This document shows positions 1 through 7,961 of a DNA stretch of 64,000 bases, piece after piece. Positions within the stretch are counted from its first letter, which is position 1. Every line of letters begins with the position of its first letter. A program made the translations under genes and the position numbers. The notes under the pieces are model-generated. The model did not search any database and was not told the origin of the DNA. It worked only from the letters and a program-made list of their open reading frames with translations. This DNA is from Arcticibacterium sp964021845 (GTDB lineage Bacteria > Bacteroidota > Bacteroidia > Cytophagales > Spirosomataceae): the NCBI RefSeq assembly GCF_964021845.1, contig NZ_CAXHZC010000004.1:248001-312000 (forward strand). The letters run 5' to 3'.

Positions 1-411
1 GCTCTTCTTAATATAGGAGAAGAAGAAACTAAGGGGTCTGCAGTAGCTCTGGCTACGCATCAATTACTTAAAGTTAACGATAAAATTAATTTTGTTGGTA
101 ATATTGAGGGTAGAGATCTTTTTGAAGGTGTGGCCGACGTAGTAGTTACGGAAGGTTTTACTGGAAATGTGATTTTTAAAATGGGCGAGTCGTTTTACGA
201 ATACGCTAATAGTAAAAACATAAAAGACCCTCTTATTGACAGAATGAATTATGAAGTAGTAGGAGGAAGTCCTATTATTGGAGTGAAAGGGAATGTTATT
301 GTAGCACACGGTATTTCTTCGCCGGTGGCAATAAAAAATATGATTTTACTTGCTCAAAGGCAGGTAGAGTCCGGAGTAAATGCTAAAATTGCGGAAGTCT
401 TCGGAGACTAA
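1..411 (+). CDS. plsX: Phosphate acyltransferase PlsX, C-terminal part
   Basis: This is the C-terminal 136 residues of PlsX; the reading frame is open from base 1, so the N-terminus lies outside the window. PlsX converts acyl-ACP and phosphate to acyl-phosphate, the donor for PlsY in phospholipid synthesis, at the membrane. The sequence shows the family signatures NIGEEETKGS, GNIEGRDLFEG and VVTEGFTGNV. The gene ends 33 bases before fabH, and plsX-fabH is a common pairing in many bacterial genomes. No start codon can be assigned. Identification is confident from the motifs. Confidence 0.93.
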   Translation, partial: ALLNIGEEETKGSAVALATHQLLKVNDKINFVGNIEGRDLFEGVADVVVTEGFTGNVIFKMGESFYEYANSKNIKDPLIDRMNYEVVGGSPIIGVKGNVIVAHGISSPVAIKNMILLAQRQVESGVNAKIAEVFGD

Positions 412-444
412 TCTGCTATTAATCAAAAGAACCTAAAATCTTTT

Positions 445-1431
445 ATGAGCTTGAAAGCCGCAATTACGGGGGTACATGGTTACCTTCCAGAAGATGTTCT
501 GACCAATGCTGACTTAGAAAAATTGGTTGATACTAATAACGAATGGATTGTTAGTAGAACAGGAATCAAAGAAAGAAGAATTTTAAAGGGAGAAGGTTTA
601 GGAACCTCGTACATGGCGGCCGAAGCTGTTAGAGGACTCCTGAAAAAAACAAATACAGACGCTTCTGAAGTTGATTTGGTTATTGTAGCTACGGTTACAC
701 CAGATTACTTTTTCCCATCTACAGCTAATTTAGTGTGTACACAAACTGGCATTGGCTCTATTGGTAGTTTTGATATCATGGCAGCTTGCTCAGGCTTTAT
801 ATATGCCCTTTCTACGGGTAGTCAGTTTATTGAAACAGGAAAATACAAGAAAGTTATTGTAGTAGGTGCTGATAAGATGTCGGCTATTGTCGATTGGAAA
901 GATCGCACTACGTGTATTTTATTTGGAGATGGTGCTGGAGCAGTAATGTTAGAGCCAAACGAAGAAGGTTGTGGCCTAATGGACTTTAGACTTCACTCTG
1001 ACGGTACAGGTGAAAATCACTTAATTATGAAAGGTGGAGGAAGTAAAATTCCAGCTTCTTTAGAGAGTGTTGCCGCAGATTTACATTATATTCGTCAGGA
1101 GGGTCAAGCTGTTTTCAAATTTGCAGTAACTAAAATGGCTGATGCTGCCGCAGATATTATGGAGGCAAATAATCTCAATGGAGATGATATCGCCTTTCTA
1201 GTACCTCATCAGGCTAATAAGAGGATTATAGATGCCACAGCCAGAAGAATGGATATTGGTTCTGAAAAAGTAATGATGAACATTGACCGATACGGAAACA
1301 CTACCGCGGCTACTATTCCTTTGTGCCTTTTTGATTTTGAGTCAAAACTTAAAAAAGGTGATAATATAGTGTTAGCAGCTTTTGGTGGAGGGTTTACTTG
1401 GGGTTCCGCCTATATCAAATGGGCTTATTAA
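445..1431 (+). CDS. fabH: Beta-ketoacyl-ACP synthase III (FabH)
   Basis: FabH performs the first condensation of fatty acid synthesis, joining an acyl-CoA primer to malonyl-ACP in the cytoplasm. At 328 residues it has the usual length. The catalytic triad is visible: Cys115 in AACSGFIYAL, His255 in VPHQANKRI and Asn285 in RYGNTTAA. The ATG at 445 gives the expected N-terminus with the ITGVHGYLPE motif. It lies between plsX and efp and close to accB/accC, so this block gathers acyl-chain initiation and malonyl-CoA supply. Several Bacteroidota encode more than one FabH; this one, beside plsX, is the likely housekeeping copy. Confidence 0.95.
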   Translation: MSLKAAITGVHGYLPEDVLTNADLEKLVDTNNEWIVSRTGIKERRILKGEGLGTSYMAAEAVRGLLKKTNTDASEVDLVIVATVTPDYFFPSTANLVCTQTGIGSIGSFDIMAACSGFIYALSTGSQFIETGKYKKVIVVGADKMSAIVDWKDRTTCILFGDGAGAVMLEPNEEGCGLMDFRLHSDGTGENHLIMKGGGSKIPASLESVAADLHYIRQEGQAVFKFAVTKMADAAADIMEANNLNGDDIAFLVPHQANKRIIDATARRMDIGSEKVMMNIDRYGNTTAATIPLCLFDFESKLKKGDNIVLAAFGGGFTWGSAYIKWAY

Positions 1432-1454
1432 ATTGAAATAAATAATATTATAAT

Positions 1455-2024
1455 ATGGCTACTACGTCAGATTTTAGAAACGGACTAGTAATAGAATACA
1501 ATAACAGTCTTTGTATTATTACGGAATTTCAGCACGTAAAACCAGGGAAAGGTCCTGCTTTCGTAAGAACTAAACTCAAAAATATCAGAACTGGTAAAGT
1601 ATTAGACAATACTTTTACAGCTGGTGTTTCTGTAGTAACAGCAAGGGTTGAAAGAAGAAAGCATCAATTTATTTATAGTGACGACATGGGTTTTCACTTT
1701 ATGAATACGGAGACTTTTGAGCAGATAAATCTACCTGCTGATATGGTGCCTTCAAACGACCTTTTGAAAGAAGGGGAGAATGTTGATATTTTAATTCATG
1801 CAGAAGAAGAAACACCGTTAATGGTAGAACTTCCTATGTATGTAGAATTAAGGGTAAGTTACACAGAGCCAGGTCTTAAAGGCGATACTGCAAACAGCCC
1901 AATGAAACCTGCAGAGGTGGAAACAGGTGCTACTATTAAAGTACCTCTTTTTATTGAAAACGACGAATTAATTAAAGTCAATACTGGGACCTACGAGTAT
2001 GACTCACGTGTCAAAGAAAACTAG
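1455..2024 (+). CDS. efp: Elongation factor P
   Basis: EF-P binds between the P and E sites of ribosomes stalled on polyproline stretches and promotes peptide bond formation. The 189-residue protein has the three-domain family length. It starts MATTSDFRNG and carries the domain I loop HVKPGKGPAF, whose tip residue Lys32 is the position modified in some lineages. The C-terminal signature includes VSYTEPGLKGDT and GTYEYDSR. The gene follows fabH by 23 bases and ends at a hairpin terminator. Whether Lys32 is modified cannot be judged here, because no epmA or other modifying enzyme gene is in the window. Confidence 0.96.
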   Translation: MATTSDFRNGLVIEYNNSLCIITEFQHVKPGKGPAFVRTKLKNIRTGKVLDNTFTAGVSVVTARVERRKHQFIYSDDMGFHFMNTETFEQINLPADMVPSNDLLKEGENVDILIHAEEETPLMVELPMYVELRVSYTEPGLKGDTANSPMKPAEVETGATIKVPLFIENDELIKVNTGTYEYDSRVKEN

Positions 2025-2025
2025 A

Positions 2026-2050
2026 GAAATCGCCTACACAGGCGATTTTC
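2026..2050 (+). terminator. Rho-independent terminator after efp
   Basis: An 8-bp perfect stem (AATCGCCT, 2028-2035, with AGGCGATT, 2040-2047) and a 4-base ACAC loop start four bases after the efp stop codon. Only a short T run follows, so termination may be leaky. It would separate the plsX-fabH-efp unit from accBC. Confidence 0.6.
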
Positions 2051-2054
2051 CTAA

Positions 2055-2085
2055 TTTTGACGATATCTTTTTCTTTTTACATTTG
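2055..2085 (+). promoter_or_regulatory. Candidate Bacteroidota-type promoter for accBC
   Basis: TTTTG at 2055-2059 and TACATTTG at 2078-2085 are separated by 18 bases and match the TTTG / TAnnTTTG consensus for the primary sigma factor of this phylum. The start of accB lies 30 bases downstream. The position, directly after the efp terminator, fits separate transcription of accBC. The match is by eye only. Confidence 0.5.
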
Positions 2086-2114
2086 TAACACTCAAAAAAT
2101 ACCTTTTCACAGAA

Positions 2115-2588
2115 ATGGAGACAAAAGAGATTCAGAAACTAATAGATTATATTTCAAAATCGGATTTGGATGAAGTGAATATCGAGACTTCCGAATTGAA
2201 ATTACATATCAAAAGAAATACAGGAGCTACAGTTCAAACTACGCAGTTGGTCGCGGCACCAGCTCCGGCAGCATTGCCCGCAGCTCCTTCGGCCGCGGCA
2301 CCAGCTCCAGAAGCACCAGCAGCACCTCCTGTGGATGCAAATGCAGGTTTAATTGAAGTTAAATCTCCTATGATTGGGACTTTTTACCGTTCAGCTGGTC
2401 CTGGAAAACCAAATTTTAAAGATGTAGGTGATAGCATGGCAGAAGGTGATGTTATCTGTATAGTAGAGGCAATGAAGCTTTTCAATGAGATTGAAGCTGA
2501 AATTACCGGAAAAATTGTAAAAGTATTAGTGGATGATGCTACTCCTGTAGAATTTGACCAGCCACTATTCTTAGTTGACCCTTCTTAA
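2115..2588 (+). CDS. accB: Acetyl-CoA carboxylase biotin carboxyl carrier protein
   Basis: AccB carries the biotin that shuttles carboxyl groups from biotin carboxylase to carboxyltransferase when malonyl-CoA is made. The 157-residue protein has three visible parts: an N-terminal conserved segment beginning METKEIQKLIDYISKSDLDE, an Ala/Pro-rich flexible linker at about residues 46-75, and a C-terminal biotinyl domain. The biotinylation motif is EAMKLFNEIE with Lys121 as the expected attachment site, and the thumb motif SPMIGTFYR is present. accC follows after 21 bases, so the two are almost certainly cotranscribed. Confidence 0.96.
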   Translation: METKEIQKLIDYISKSDLDEVNIETSELKLHIKRNTGATVQTTQLVAAPAPAALPAAPSAAAPAPEAPAAPPVDANAGLIEVKSPMIGTFYRSAGPGKPNFKDVGDSMAEGDVICIVEAMKLFNEIEAEITGKIVKVLVDDATPVEFDQPLFLVDPS

Positions 2589-2609
2589 AGTTCTATTAAA
2601 ATAATATCT

Positions 2610-3953
2610 ATGTTTAAGAAATTATTAATAGCCAACAGAGGAGAAATAGCCCTTAGAATAATGAGGACCTGTCGTGAGATGGGCATTAAAACTGTAGCAG
2701 TTTATTCTACAGCAGACAGAGATAGTTTGCATGTAAGATTTGCTGATGAAGCGGTTTGTATTGGGCCTCCTCAAAGTGCTAAATCATATTTAAGTATCCC
2801 TAATATTCTTTCAGCAGCAGAAATCACCAATGCGGATGCTATTCATCCTGGTTATGGTTTCCTTTCTGAAAATGCAGAATTCTCTAAAATTTGTGAAGAT
2901 TATGGTATCAAATTTATTGGTGCTAGCTCCGAACAAATTAACCAAATGGGAGATAAGGCTACTGCTAAAAATACCATGAAGAAAGCGGGTGTGCCTGTAA
3001 TACCTGGTTCTGACGGTCTTTTAGAATCTGTAGATGAGGGAATAAAGCTTGCTAATGAAATGGGCTACCCTGTCATAGTGAAAGCTACAGCAGGTGGTGG
3101 TGGTAGAGGAATGAGAATTATCAGAAAGGATTCTGAATTTCAAAAAATGTGGGATGATGCCAAAATGGAATCGGGAGCAGCTTTTGGAAATGATGGACTT
3201 TATCTAGAAAAGTTTGTAGAAGACCCTCGCCATATAGAGATTCAAGTAGTGGGAGATAGCTATGGTAAAGTTTGCCATCTTTCTGAAAGAGATTGCTCTA
3301 TCCAAAGAAGACATCAAAAACTTTTGGAAGAAACGCCTTCTCCGGTAGTTGATTCTGAATTACGAAAGAAAATGGGAGAAGCAGCCATTAAAGGAGCAAC
3401 TGCCATTAAATACGAAGGTGCTGGTACTGTAGAGTTTTTAGTAGATAAACACGGAGACTTTTATTTCATGGAAATGAATACTAGAATCCAAGTGGAGCAT
3501 CCTATTACTGAAGAAGTTACTGATTTCGATCTTATTAAAGAGCAAATAAAAGTAGCCGCTGGTATTCCTATCTCTGGTAAAAACTATGAACCAAAGAAGT
3601 TTTCAATGGAATGCCGTATTAATGCGGAAGACCCAAAGAATGGTTTTAGGCCATGCCCTGGGACTATAAAATCAATGCATTTCCCTGGCGGGCATGGTGT
3701 AAGAGTAGATAGTCACGTATATGTAGGTTATACTATTCCTCCACATTATGATTCTATGATAGCCAAGGTTATTGTGACGGCACAAAGCCGAGAAGAGGTG
3801 ATTGTGAGAATGAAACGAGCATTAGATGAGTTTTATATAGAGGGTGTAAAAACCACTATTCCATTCCATCAAAAATTGATGGAGGATGAAACATTTAAGT
3901 CCGGTATATTTACTACCAGTTTCTTAGACACATTTGATTTCTCTGATTTATAA
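2610..3953 (+). CDS. accC: Acetyl-CoA carboxylase, biotin carboxylase subunit
   Basis: AccC uses ATP and bicarbonate to carboxylate the biotin on AccB. The 447-residue protein has the expected biotin carboxylase architecture. It starts with the N-terminal domain signature KKLLIANRGEIALRI. The ATP-grasp domain follows, with the glycine-rich loop KATAGGGGRGMRI and the metal/catalytic segment FMEMNTRIQVEHPITEEV. The C-terminal domain is intact. It forms an operon with accB and ends just before a strong terminator. The carboxyltransferase subunits are not in the window. Confidence 0.97.
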   Translation: MFKKLLIANRGEIALRIMRTCREMGIKTVAVYSTADRDSLHVRFADEAVCIGPPQSAKSYLSIPNILSAAEITNADAIHPGYGFLSENAEFSKICEDYGIKFIGASSEQINQMGDKATAKNTMKKAGVPVIPGSDGLLESVDEGIKLANEMGYPVIVKATAGGGGRGMRIIRKDSEFQKMWDDAKMESGAAFGNDGLYLEKFVEDPRHIEIQVVGDSYGKVCHLSERDCSIQRRHQKLLEETPSPVVDSELRKKMGEAAIKGATAIKYEGAGTVEFLVDKHGDFYFMEMNTRIQVEHPITEEVTDFDLIKEQIKVAAGIPISGKNYEPKKFSMECRINAEDPKNGFRPCPGTIKSMHFPGGHGVRVDSHVYVGYTIPPHYDSMIAKVIVTAQSREEVIVRMKRALDEFYIEGVKTTIPFHQKLMEDETFKSGIFTTSFLDTFDFSDL

Positions 3954-3957
3954 GACT

Positions 3958-3985
3958 AAAGAGCCCTGAAAAGGGCTCTTTTTTT
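3958..3985 (+). terminator. Rho-independent terminator after accC
   Basis: A perfect stem of GAGCCCT (3961-3967) and AGGGCTC (3972-3978), extended by A-T pairs, with a GAAA tetraloop and followed by seven T residues. It starts four bases after the accC stop codon. This is a strong intrinsic terminator. Confidence 0.9.
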
Positions 3986-4076
3986 GTTTTCGTATTTCTC
4001 AAAGCACAAGTTAGCCTGCTAACAAAGCTATTTTTTTGAAATACTCGTATCTTAGTACTAAGCTTTCAACGAACTT

Positions 4077-7000
4077 ATGTACCTAAGAAAATTATACCTT
4101 CTTCTCTTATTTCCTATTTTGTCTTCTTTTGGTCAAAGCCAGTTTGGTAATGATTGGATTAACTACGATCAAGAATATTGGAAAATTACAGTTTCTGCCG
4201 ATGGCGTTTATGAGTTGCCGGTGGCGGACTTAGTGTCTAGTGGATTTGATGCTAATGTCAATCTAGCTAATGTTCAGCTGTTTTATATGGGTAAAGAAAT
4301 GGCTATTCAGGTGGTAGAGGCAGAAGGTGCCCTATCGGATAAGATTATTTTTTATGGCGAGCGGAATAAAGGAGATTTAGATTCTTTGGTTTACAGGCCT
4401 TCAGATGCGAGGATGAACGTAAATCAAAGTTTGTTCTCAGATGAGTCGTCTTATTTTTTGACCGTAGGGTCTAGTAATGGAAAACGCATGGAGGTACTTG
4501 ACTATGCTGAAAACCCAAATGCTAATTATTACATAAAGCGAGCATTGGTTTCCTTTGAAGAACAGTATTCTTTTAACAATAGCCTTGGTTTACTTCCTAT
4601 TTTACAACAAAGTTATTTTGAGTCAGGAGAGGGCTGGTCGGGTTCTATTATAAGTGCTGATTCTAGTTCATCCTTTACTGTCCCGCTTAGTGGCTTTTTC
4701 CAAGGGACAAATTTTACTCCAAAGCTTAGTTTTAAACTAAACGGCCGCTCAAGAACACCGCATAAAATTCTTTATGCTCTTAATGGAGTTATACAGTCAG
4801 ACACGTTAATATTTGATTCCTTTGAAGAAGTAAGTAAAGATATTGAGTTTTCGTCTGGGATGCTTTTTGATGGAAATTTGAACATAGAATTTCACCCAAT
4901 AAGTCAGGGTGACTTTGACTGGTATTCGGTAACTTATTTGGACTTTTACTATCCTCGTGATATCGCTTATGCAGAAAGTGAACAAAGCTTTAAAAGTCAA
5001 AAAGGCTTTAATTATCCTCTCAAAAGTGGGGTATGGGATATTTCAGACTTGTGGAATGTCAAAACATATGAAAGTAAGGAGGGTATGTTCTCATCTCAAA
5101 AGAATGCTTTGAATTTTTACAATTCAGCTCCAAGAAATGTAAAAAAAATAGAAAATGTAAACTTCCGAGAAATAGTAGCGAATGATTATAATTACATTAT
5201 TATAAGTCCTGAAAGTTTAGAGGAAGGGTCATCTGCTTATGCCGCCTACAGAGCAAGTACGGTGGGTGGGGCTTATAAAACATTGGTCATTAGTCCTACC
5301 GAGCTTTTTAATCAATTTACTTATGGTTTAAGAAGTCCTGTGGCTATCACAAGGATGGCTGACTTGCTTTTGCAAGGTAGCTCAGCTCCTAAATTCCTGT
5401 TTCTTTTAGGCCGTGGAGTTTCTTTCCCAGACGGACTTAAAGCAAATCAGGCTTTAGACTTAGTGCCTTCTTTTGGGTATCCAGGTTCTGATGTTTTATT
5501 GACCGCAGGTACTGGAGGAGAGTCGGAAGATGTAGCTGGAATGCCTACTGGACGACTTAATGTAACTACTAATGCTCAAATATTGACTTACCTTGATAAG
5601 GTAAAAGAAACGGAAGCTGCACCTAGAGGGCAAGCGTGGAAGAAGAGATTTCTACATTTATCGGGGGGGAAAGATGCCTTTGAGATTAGCTCTTTAGCCA
5701 GAACTTTGGATAATATTAAGCAGCAAGCAATAGACAAATTTTGGGCAGCTGATGTTAAATCAGCAAGAAAGCAAAGCTTGGAAGAGGTAGAAAATATTGA
5801 TATTTCAGAGGAATTAAATGAGGGCGTAGGAATGATAACATTTGCAGGGCACGGCTCCGCAAATGTTATAGATTTAAATATTGGTTATTGCTCTGATTTG
5901 AGTCGTGGTTTTGATAATAAGGGTAAATATCCATTAATGTTTTTTAATGGCTGTGGAGTAGGAAATGTTTTTTACCGATACGACCCTTTAACTACAGATT
6001 GGTTGCTCACGCCAGATAAAGGGGCTATTGCCGTATTTGCCAATTCGTTTTGGAGTTATCTGTTGCCAACCCAATTATACTTAAATAGGCTTTATGATAA
6101 GCTATTTGTAGATTCAAAGACTATTGGACTGACCTTAGGAGAAATTCAACAAGCTGTCAATAGAGATTTAGATATCTTGAAAAGTAATGTCTTTGTCAAA
6201 GCGAACATGCATCAAATGATTTTGCAGGGTGACCCTGCTATTAAGATGTTTGCTATGGAAGCTCCCGATTTTGCTTTGTCGGATGATGGTTTTTTAATTA
6301 ACTCAGAAGACGCCTCAAAAAACATCAATGAAAGTGACTCGATATTCATTAAGGCGGTTGTAAGTAATTATGGAAGGTATGATGAAAATACAGTATTCAA
6401 TACCAAGCTTATTGTAGAAAGAGGGGAGGAGTCTAACAGTTATGACTTTCCCACTCAGGCCATTGGTAGAAAAGATACTTTAGCATTTAAAATCCCGAAT
6501 CTTTCAGGTATTACTAAAATTAGTTTATCACTGAATGATGCATCAGCTAGATTAAATGAACTTAGTTTTGAAAATAACGACTACAGCTTAGTTTTTGATA
6601 ATTGGCAAGCGGCAGGAACCACAAGTATTTACCCCGAAAAAATCGTTGCTGACAATGTAGCTCCACTGATTTTGGTTAAGGTGAATAGTAAGCGTTTAGA
6701 AAGTGGAGACTATATCGCGGCTTCTTCTGACTTGGAAGTTAAGTTAATTGATGAAAATTCTTTAGCTAATGCTCAGTTTGAACTTTTGACTATTAATTTG
6801 ATTTCGTCTTCCGGTGAGAAAATGCCTATCGCGGTGAATTCTGTTGACTTTAATAATGAGAATGAATTAATAGCCAATACTCTTTTAGATTTACAGCCAG
6901 GTAATTATCAAATTCAAATTACAGGACAAGATCTTTCTGGGAATCAGGCTGCTACTTATACCACGAGCTTTGTGGTAGCGGCTAAAGAAGCTGAGAGCAC

Positions 7001-7274
7001 CATAGTGACGTACCCTAATCCTGTGGTAAATGGGAATGAGGCTTATGTGGTTTATCAGTTAGTATCACCAGAAAGTCCTAAGGAGAGTATGCTTAGTGTT
7101 TACAATAGCCAAGGTCGTTTAATGCATACCAAAAAAGTGACGCCTACTGTTGGTAAGAATACCGAAACACTGGAAGTTCAAAGCTTTTCGGCTGGAGTTT
7201 ATACAGTGAAATTGGAGTTGGTTTGGCCACAAAAGGAGGAAACTCTAAACAGTAGGTTTGTTATCCTTAGATAG
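4077..7274 (+). CDS. Gingipain-like (C25) cysteine peptidase, PorU2-type T9SS sortase
   Basis: This is a 1065-residue secreted protein of the C25 family. A signal peptide (residues 1 to about 20, ending FGQ) is followed by the FGNDWINYDQEYWKITV region typical of PorU2-like proteins. The C25 peptidase core has catalytic dyad candidates His592 in FAGHGSANV and Cys626 in FFNGCGVGN. The C-terminus looks like a T9SS type A sorting domain, with TYPNPV near residue 978 and FSAGVYTVKLE near the end. PorU is the sortase that removes the sorting domains of T9SS cargo at the outer membrane. The paralogue PorU2 keeps the fold, but its substrate is less well defined. No other por genes lie nearby. PorU2 versus PorU is judged from the N-terminal motif alone. 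Confidence 0.8.
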   Translation: MYLRKLYLLLLFPILSSFGQSQFGNDWINYDQEYWKITVSADGVYELPVADLVSSGFDANVNLANVQLFYMGKEMAIQVVEAEGALSDKIIFYGERNKGDLDSLVYRPSDARMNVNQSLFSDESSYFLTVGSSNGKRMEVLDYAENPNANYYIKRALVSFEEQYSFNNSLGLLPILQQSYFESGEGWSGSIISADSSSSFTVPLSGFFQGTNFTPKLSFKLNGRSRTPHKILYALNGVIQSDTLIFDSFEEVSKDIEFSSGMLFDGNLNIEFHPISQGDFDWYSVTYLDFYYPRDIAYAESEQSFKSQKGFNYPLKSGVWDISDLWNVKTYESKEGMFSSQKNALNFYNSAPRNVKKIENVNFREIVANDYNYIIISPESLEEGSSAYAAYRASTVGGAYKTLVISPTELFNQFTYGLRSPVAITRMADLLLQGSSAPKFLFLLGRGVSFPDGLKANQALDLVPSFGYPGSDVLLTAGTGGESEDVAGMPTGRLNVTTNAQILTYLDKVKETEAAPRGQAWKKRFLHLSGGKDAFEISSLARTLDNIKQQAIDKFWAADVKSARKQSLEEVENIDISEELNEGVGMITFAGHGSANVIDLNIGYCSDLSRGFDNKGKYPLMFFNGCGVGNVFYRYDPLTTDWLLTPDKGAIAVFANSFWSYLLPTQLYLNRLYDKLFVDSKTIGLTLGEIQQAVNRDLDILKSNVFVKANMHQMILQGDPAIKMFAMEAPDFALSDDGFLINSEDASKNINESDSIFIKAVVSNYGRYDENTVFNTKLIVERGEESNSYDFPTQAIGRKDTLAFKIPNLSGITKISLSLNDASARLNELSFENNDYSLVFDNWQAAGTTSIYPEKIVADNVAPLILVKVNSKRLESGDYIAASSDLEVKLIDENSLANAQFELLTINLISSSGEKMPIAVNSVDFNNENELIANTLLDLQPGNYQIQITGQDLSGNQAATYTTSFVVAAKEAESTIVTYPNPVVNGNEAYVVYQLVSPESPKESMLSVYNSQGRLMHTKKVTPTVGKNTETLEVQSFSAGVYTVKLELVWPQKEETLNSRFVILR

Positions 7275-7307
7275 CTTTTTTACCAATGGATTGTAACAAT
7301 GAGGCTT

Positions 7308-7961
7308 TTATTCCTTTCCGGAATTGACTAAAGTTGTTTTATAACTAAAACCAGAGTCAATTTCACCGCTACCGATACATTCTGAGGAAGATTGACAATA
7401 CTCAATATCAGTGTTTTCTTTGTAGATAAGACCCGTTTCATCTGCATAGACGCTGTAAATACAGTCTTTACTAATAAGTGAAGAGTCTTTTCTCTCTATT
7501 ATTTGAAAGGTGTTGTTATAAGTTCCAAAGCTTTCTTTCAGTTCAGTCACGTTCACTATTTTTTCACCCAAAGTGTTTAGCTCATTTTCATCCCATGAAA
7601 GTCCTTCAATGGGATTACTAAAAAGAATGACTCTAGCTATTCCGTCATCTGTTCGGATGATTTTATTGGCACTTTTGGTAAGGAGTGCTGTGGCGTTTAG
7701 AGCATATGTAGAAGAGCTGTTTGTCTTTGTGAATTGTTCTATTTTGTATTCATTATCGCTGAGTTTGCTAAGTTTTTCTTTGAGGAAATAGCTTTCTGTT
7801 TTTGGTACTTCCGTTAAAGAGTACTCCACATTTGTTACTTCATATTCCCAGAAGAGTCCATCTTCAAGCGGGAAGTAGTTGTCCGGCTTTTCAGCAACAG
7901 GACTGTCAGAACAGGCATAGAGTGATAAAATGCCTAAGAAGTATAAAATTCGTTTAACCAT
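7308..7961 (-). CDS. Predicted lipoprotein, unknown function
   Basis: I do not recognise a named family. From Met at 7961 the protein has about 217 residues and begins with a lipoprotein signal, MVKRILYFLGILSLYACSDS, with the acylated Cys at residue 17. A longer reading from 7994 would add 11 polar residues in front of the signal and is unlikely. The mature part contains FPLEDGLFWEYEV, which resembles the start of Bacteroidota lipoproteins described by an 'amount of signal needed to emit' type of repeat-free beta fold, but this cannot be assigned. The start overlaps the 3' end of the upstream amidoligase gene by 28 bases, so the two are probably translated from one mRNA. Confidence 0.7.
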   Translation of the reverse strand: MVKRILYFLGILSLYACSDSPVAEKPDNYFPLEDGLFWEYEVTNVEYSLTEVPKTESYFLKEKLSKLSDNEYKIEQFTKTNSSSTYALNATALLTKSANKIIRTDDGIARVILFSNPIEGLSWDENELNTLGEKIVNVTELKESFGTYNNTFQIIERKDSSLISKDCIYSVYADETGLIYKENTDIEYCQSSSECIGSGEIDSGFSYKTTLVNSGKE